Notes under the pieces: model-generated
What the model was told of the DNA's origin: nothing
The model's input: only the letters and a program-made list of their open reading frames with translations
The model's database searches: none
Made by a program: the position numbers and the translations under genes
In this document: positions 5,547 to 6,475 of the stretch, piece by piece
Layout: each line of letters begins with the position of its first letter
How positions within the stretch are numbered: the stretch's first letter is position 1
Assembly (NCBI GenBank): GCA_023420435.1
Contig: JAEZWE010000240.1
Location: 1 to 6,475 of the forward strand
DNA from: Bacteroidota bacterium
GTDB taxonomy: Bacteria > Bacteroidota > Bacteroidia > Flavobacteriales > Weeksellaceae
DNA: 6,475 bases
Reading direction: 5' to 3'

Positions 5547-5897
5547 ATGGCAATCAAAATAACTGATGAATGTATTAACTGTGGCGCTTGTGAACCAGAA
5601 TGCCCTAATAATGCTATTTATGAAGGTGCTGTAGATTGGAAAGCTTCAGATGGAACCTCTTTAGTAGGTTTAGTGACAATGAAATCGGGTTTAACGGTGG
5701 ATGCAGATGCACCGCAAGAACCTGTAAGTGATGATGTTTATTTTATTGTTACAGATAAATGTACGGAATGTAAAGGTTTTCACGAAGAACCGCAATGTGC
5801 GGCAGTTTGTCCTGTAGATTGCTGTGTTCCGGATGAAGATCATGTAGAATCTGAAGAAAGCTTACTCGCTAAAAAAGCATTTTTACATAACGAATAA
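5547..5897 (+). CDS. 2[4Fe-4S] dicluster ferredoxin
   Basis: This 116-residue cytoplasmic electron carrier has two cysteine sets. The first is C9-x2-C12-x2-C15-x3-C19-P. The second is C72-x2-C75-x8-C84-x3-C88-P. Following the usual ferredoxin pattern, C9, C12, C15 and C88 would hold one cluster and C72, C75, C84 and C19 the other. The eight-residue insert between the second and third cysteines of set two is typical of the Allochromatium-type ferredoxins, whose clusters have very low and unequal potentials. About 50 residues separate the two sets, including a 45-residue acidic insert with VDADAPQEPVSDD (51-63), longer than in clostridial forms. Two further adjacent cysteines, C92 and C93, follow set two. 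I start it at the ATG at 5547 (MAIKITDECI); an in-frame TTG at 5517 lies in the promoter. It is divergent from the acyl-CoA reductase and upstream of serC, with a terminator between it and serC. Its redox partner is not evident. Confidence 0.93.
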   Translation: MAIKITDECINCGACEPECPNNAIYEGAVDWKASDGTSLVGLVTMKSGLTVDADAPQEPVSDDVYFIVTDKCTECKGFHEEPQCAAVCPVDCCVPDEDHVESEESLLAKKAFLHNE

Positions 5898-5905
5898 TAC
5901 TATTT

Positions 5906-5931
5906 GACCTCATTTTTCATGGGGTCTTTTT
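5906..5931 (+). terminator. Intrinsic terminator after the ferredoxin gene
   Basis: An 8-bp stem with one G-U pair, GACCTCAT (5906-5913) against ATGGGGTC (5919-5926), encloses a TTTTC loop and is followed by five T residues (5927-5931). It starts 8 nt after the ferredoxin stop and separates this gene from serC. Confidence 0.8.
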
Positions 5932-5979
5932 ACTTAAAAAAATCAATAACAAAATATAATTTTTTTCAAATTTTCTACC

Positions 5980-6475
5980 ATGAAAAAGCACAATTTCAGC
6001 GCAGGACCTTGTATTTTACCTCAAGAAGTTTTTCAAAAATCGGCAGAAGCTATCTTAGATTTTAACGGAATCGGACTTTCACTTCTGGAAATTTCCCACC
6101 GTAGCAAAGATTTCGTTGCGGTAATGGATGAAGCCAGAGCTATTGTTAAACGTCTATTGAATCTTGGAGACGATTATGAAGTTCTTTATCTTGGAGGTGG
6201 TGCCAGTTTGCAGTTTTTGATGGTTCCTTTTAATTTGATGAAATTAGGTGGAAAAGCAGCTTATACCGATACGGGAACTTGGGCAGCTGGAGCGATTAAA
6301 GAAGCAAAAAAAATCGGAAATGTTGATGTAGTAGGCTCTTCAAAAGAACAGAATTATTCCTTCATTCCTAAAGATTATAAAGTAGGTTCAGAATATGATT
6401 ATTTTCACTGTACTTCTAACAATACCATTTATGGTACTCAAATGAAATCCTTTCCAGAAGTAGATACTTTAATGG
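5980..6475 (+). CDS. serC: Phosphoserine aminotransferase SerC, 5' part; continues past window edge
   Basis: The frame opens at the ATG at 5980 and stays open to the right edge, giving 165 codons of an expected 355-360. SerC is a PLP enzyme that converts 3-phosphohydroxypyruvate and glutamate to phosphoserine and 2-oxoglutarate in serine synthesis; it also acts in pyridoxal phosphate synthesis in some bacteria. Visible signatures are NFSAGP at 5-10, EISHRSK at 37-43, LGGGASLQF at 71-79 (the phosphate-binding turn) and TGTWAAGA at 98-105, whose W101 would stack on the cofactor. TSNNTIYGTQ at 145-154 contains the substrate-side threonine and asparagines. The catalytic lysine lies outside the window. 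The gap to the ferredoxin is 82 bp with a terminator. A weak -7-like TAATTTTT at 5957-5964 could give serC its own promoter. In related genomes I would expect a serA-type dehydrogenase downstream. Confidence 0.95.
   Translation, partial: MKKHNFSAGPCILPQEVFQKSAEAILDFNGIGLSLLEISHRSKDFVAVMDEARAIVKRLLNLGDDYEVLYLGGGASLQFLMVPFNLMKLGGKAAYTDTGTWAAGAIKEAKKIGNVDVVGSSKEQNYSFIPKDYKVGSEYDYFHCTSNNTIYGTQMKSFPEVDTLM

Overview
The window is AT-rich chromosomal DNA from a member of the Bacteroidota, most likely class Flavobacteriia and of Chryseobacterium type. Three things point there. The initiation regions carry the Bacteroidota -7 element TAnnTTTG and no Shine-Dalgarno sequences. Several proteins have a flavobacterial look: the AhpC, a small DUF6952-like protein, and a LuxC-like acyl-CoA reductase beside a 116-residue ferredoxin and serC. 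One intergenic repeat is built from AATCTGC-type units. The species assignment is inference. I see no mobile element, CRISPR array, tRNA or rRNA.

Layout. On the minus strand at the left are rsmG (16S rRNA m7G methyltransferase, 917-1552), a small lipoprotein (461-862) and a secreted HExxH putative protease of DUF922 type that runs off the left edge (1-461). The last two share one base in a TAATG junction, and the three probably form one transcript from a well-formed promoter at 1570-1600. Divergent from rsmG is a class I aminotransferase of aspartate aminotransferase type (1643-2842). Next comes a plus-strand peroxide-defence cluster: AhpC/Prx1 peroxiredoxin (2980-3612), an internal hairpin terminator, a thioredoxin with a CGNC active site (3666-3974), and a conserved small protein of unknown function (3978-4229). 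The cluster ends in a hairpin terminator followed by a degenerate inverted repeat made of 9-nt units (4292-4443). Beyond this are a minus-strand LuxC-type acyl-CoA reductase (4449-5483), a divergent 2[4Fe-4S] ferredoxin (5547-5897) with its own terminator, and the start of serC (5980 to the right edge).

How they work together. AhpC needs an electron donor for its disulfide. No ahpF is present and a thioredoxin follows immediately, so a thioredoxin-driven peroxidase is the simplest reading; the third small gene may be an accessory to it. The acyl-CoA reductase and ferredoxin are divergent, and their candidate -7 elements lie only 2 nt apart, so their transcription could be mutually exclusive.

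Most of the window is ordinary housekeeping sequence, and I found no convincing new multi-gene system. The items most worth a second look are the small unknown gene behind AhpC-thioredoxin, the 9-nt-unit inverted repeat, the clashing promoters and the coupled lipoprotein/protease pair. Several N-termini could be set because a more upstream in-frame start would overlap a promoter or terminator.
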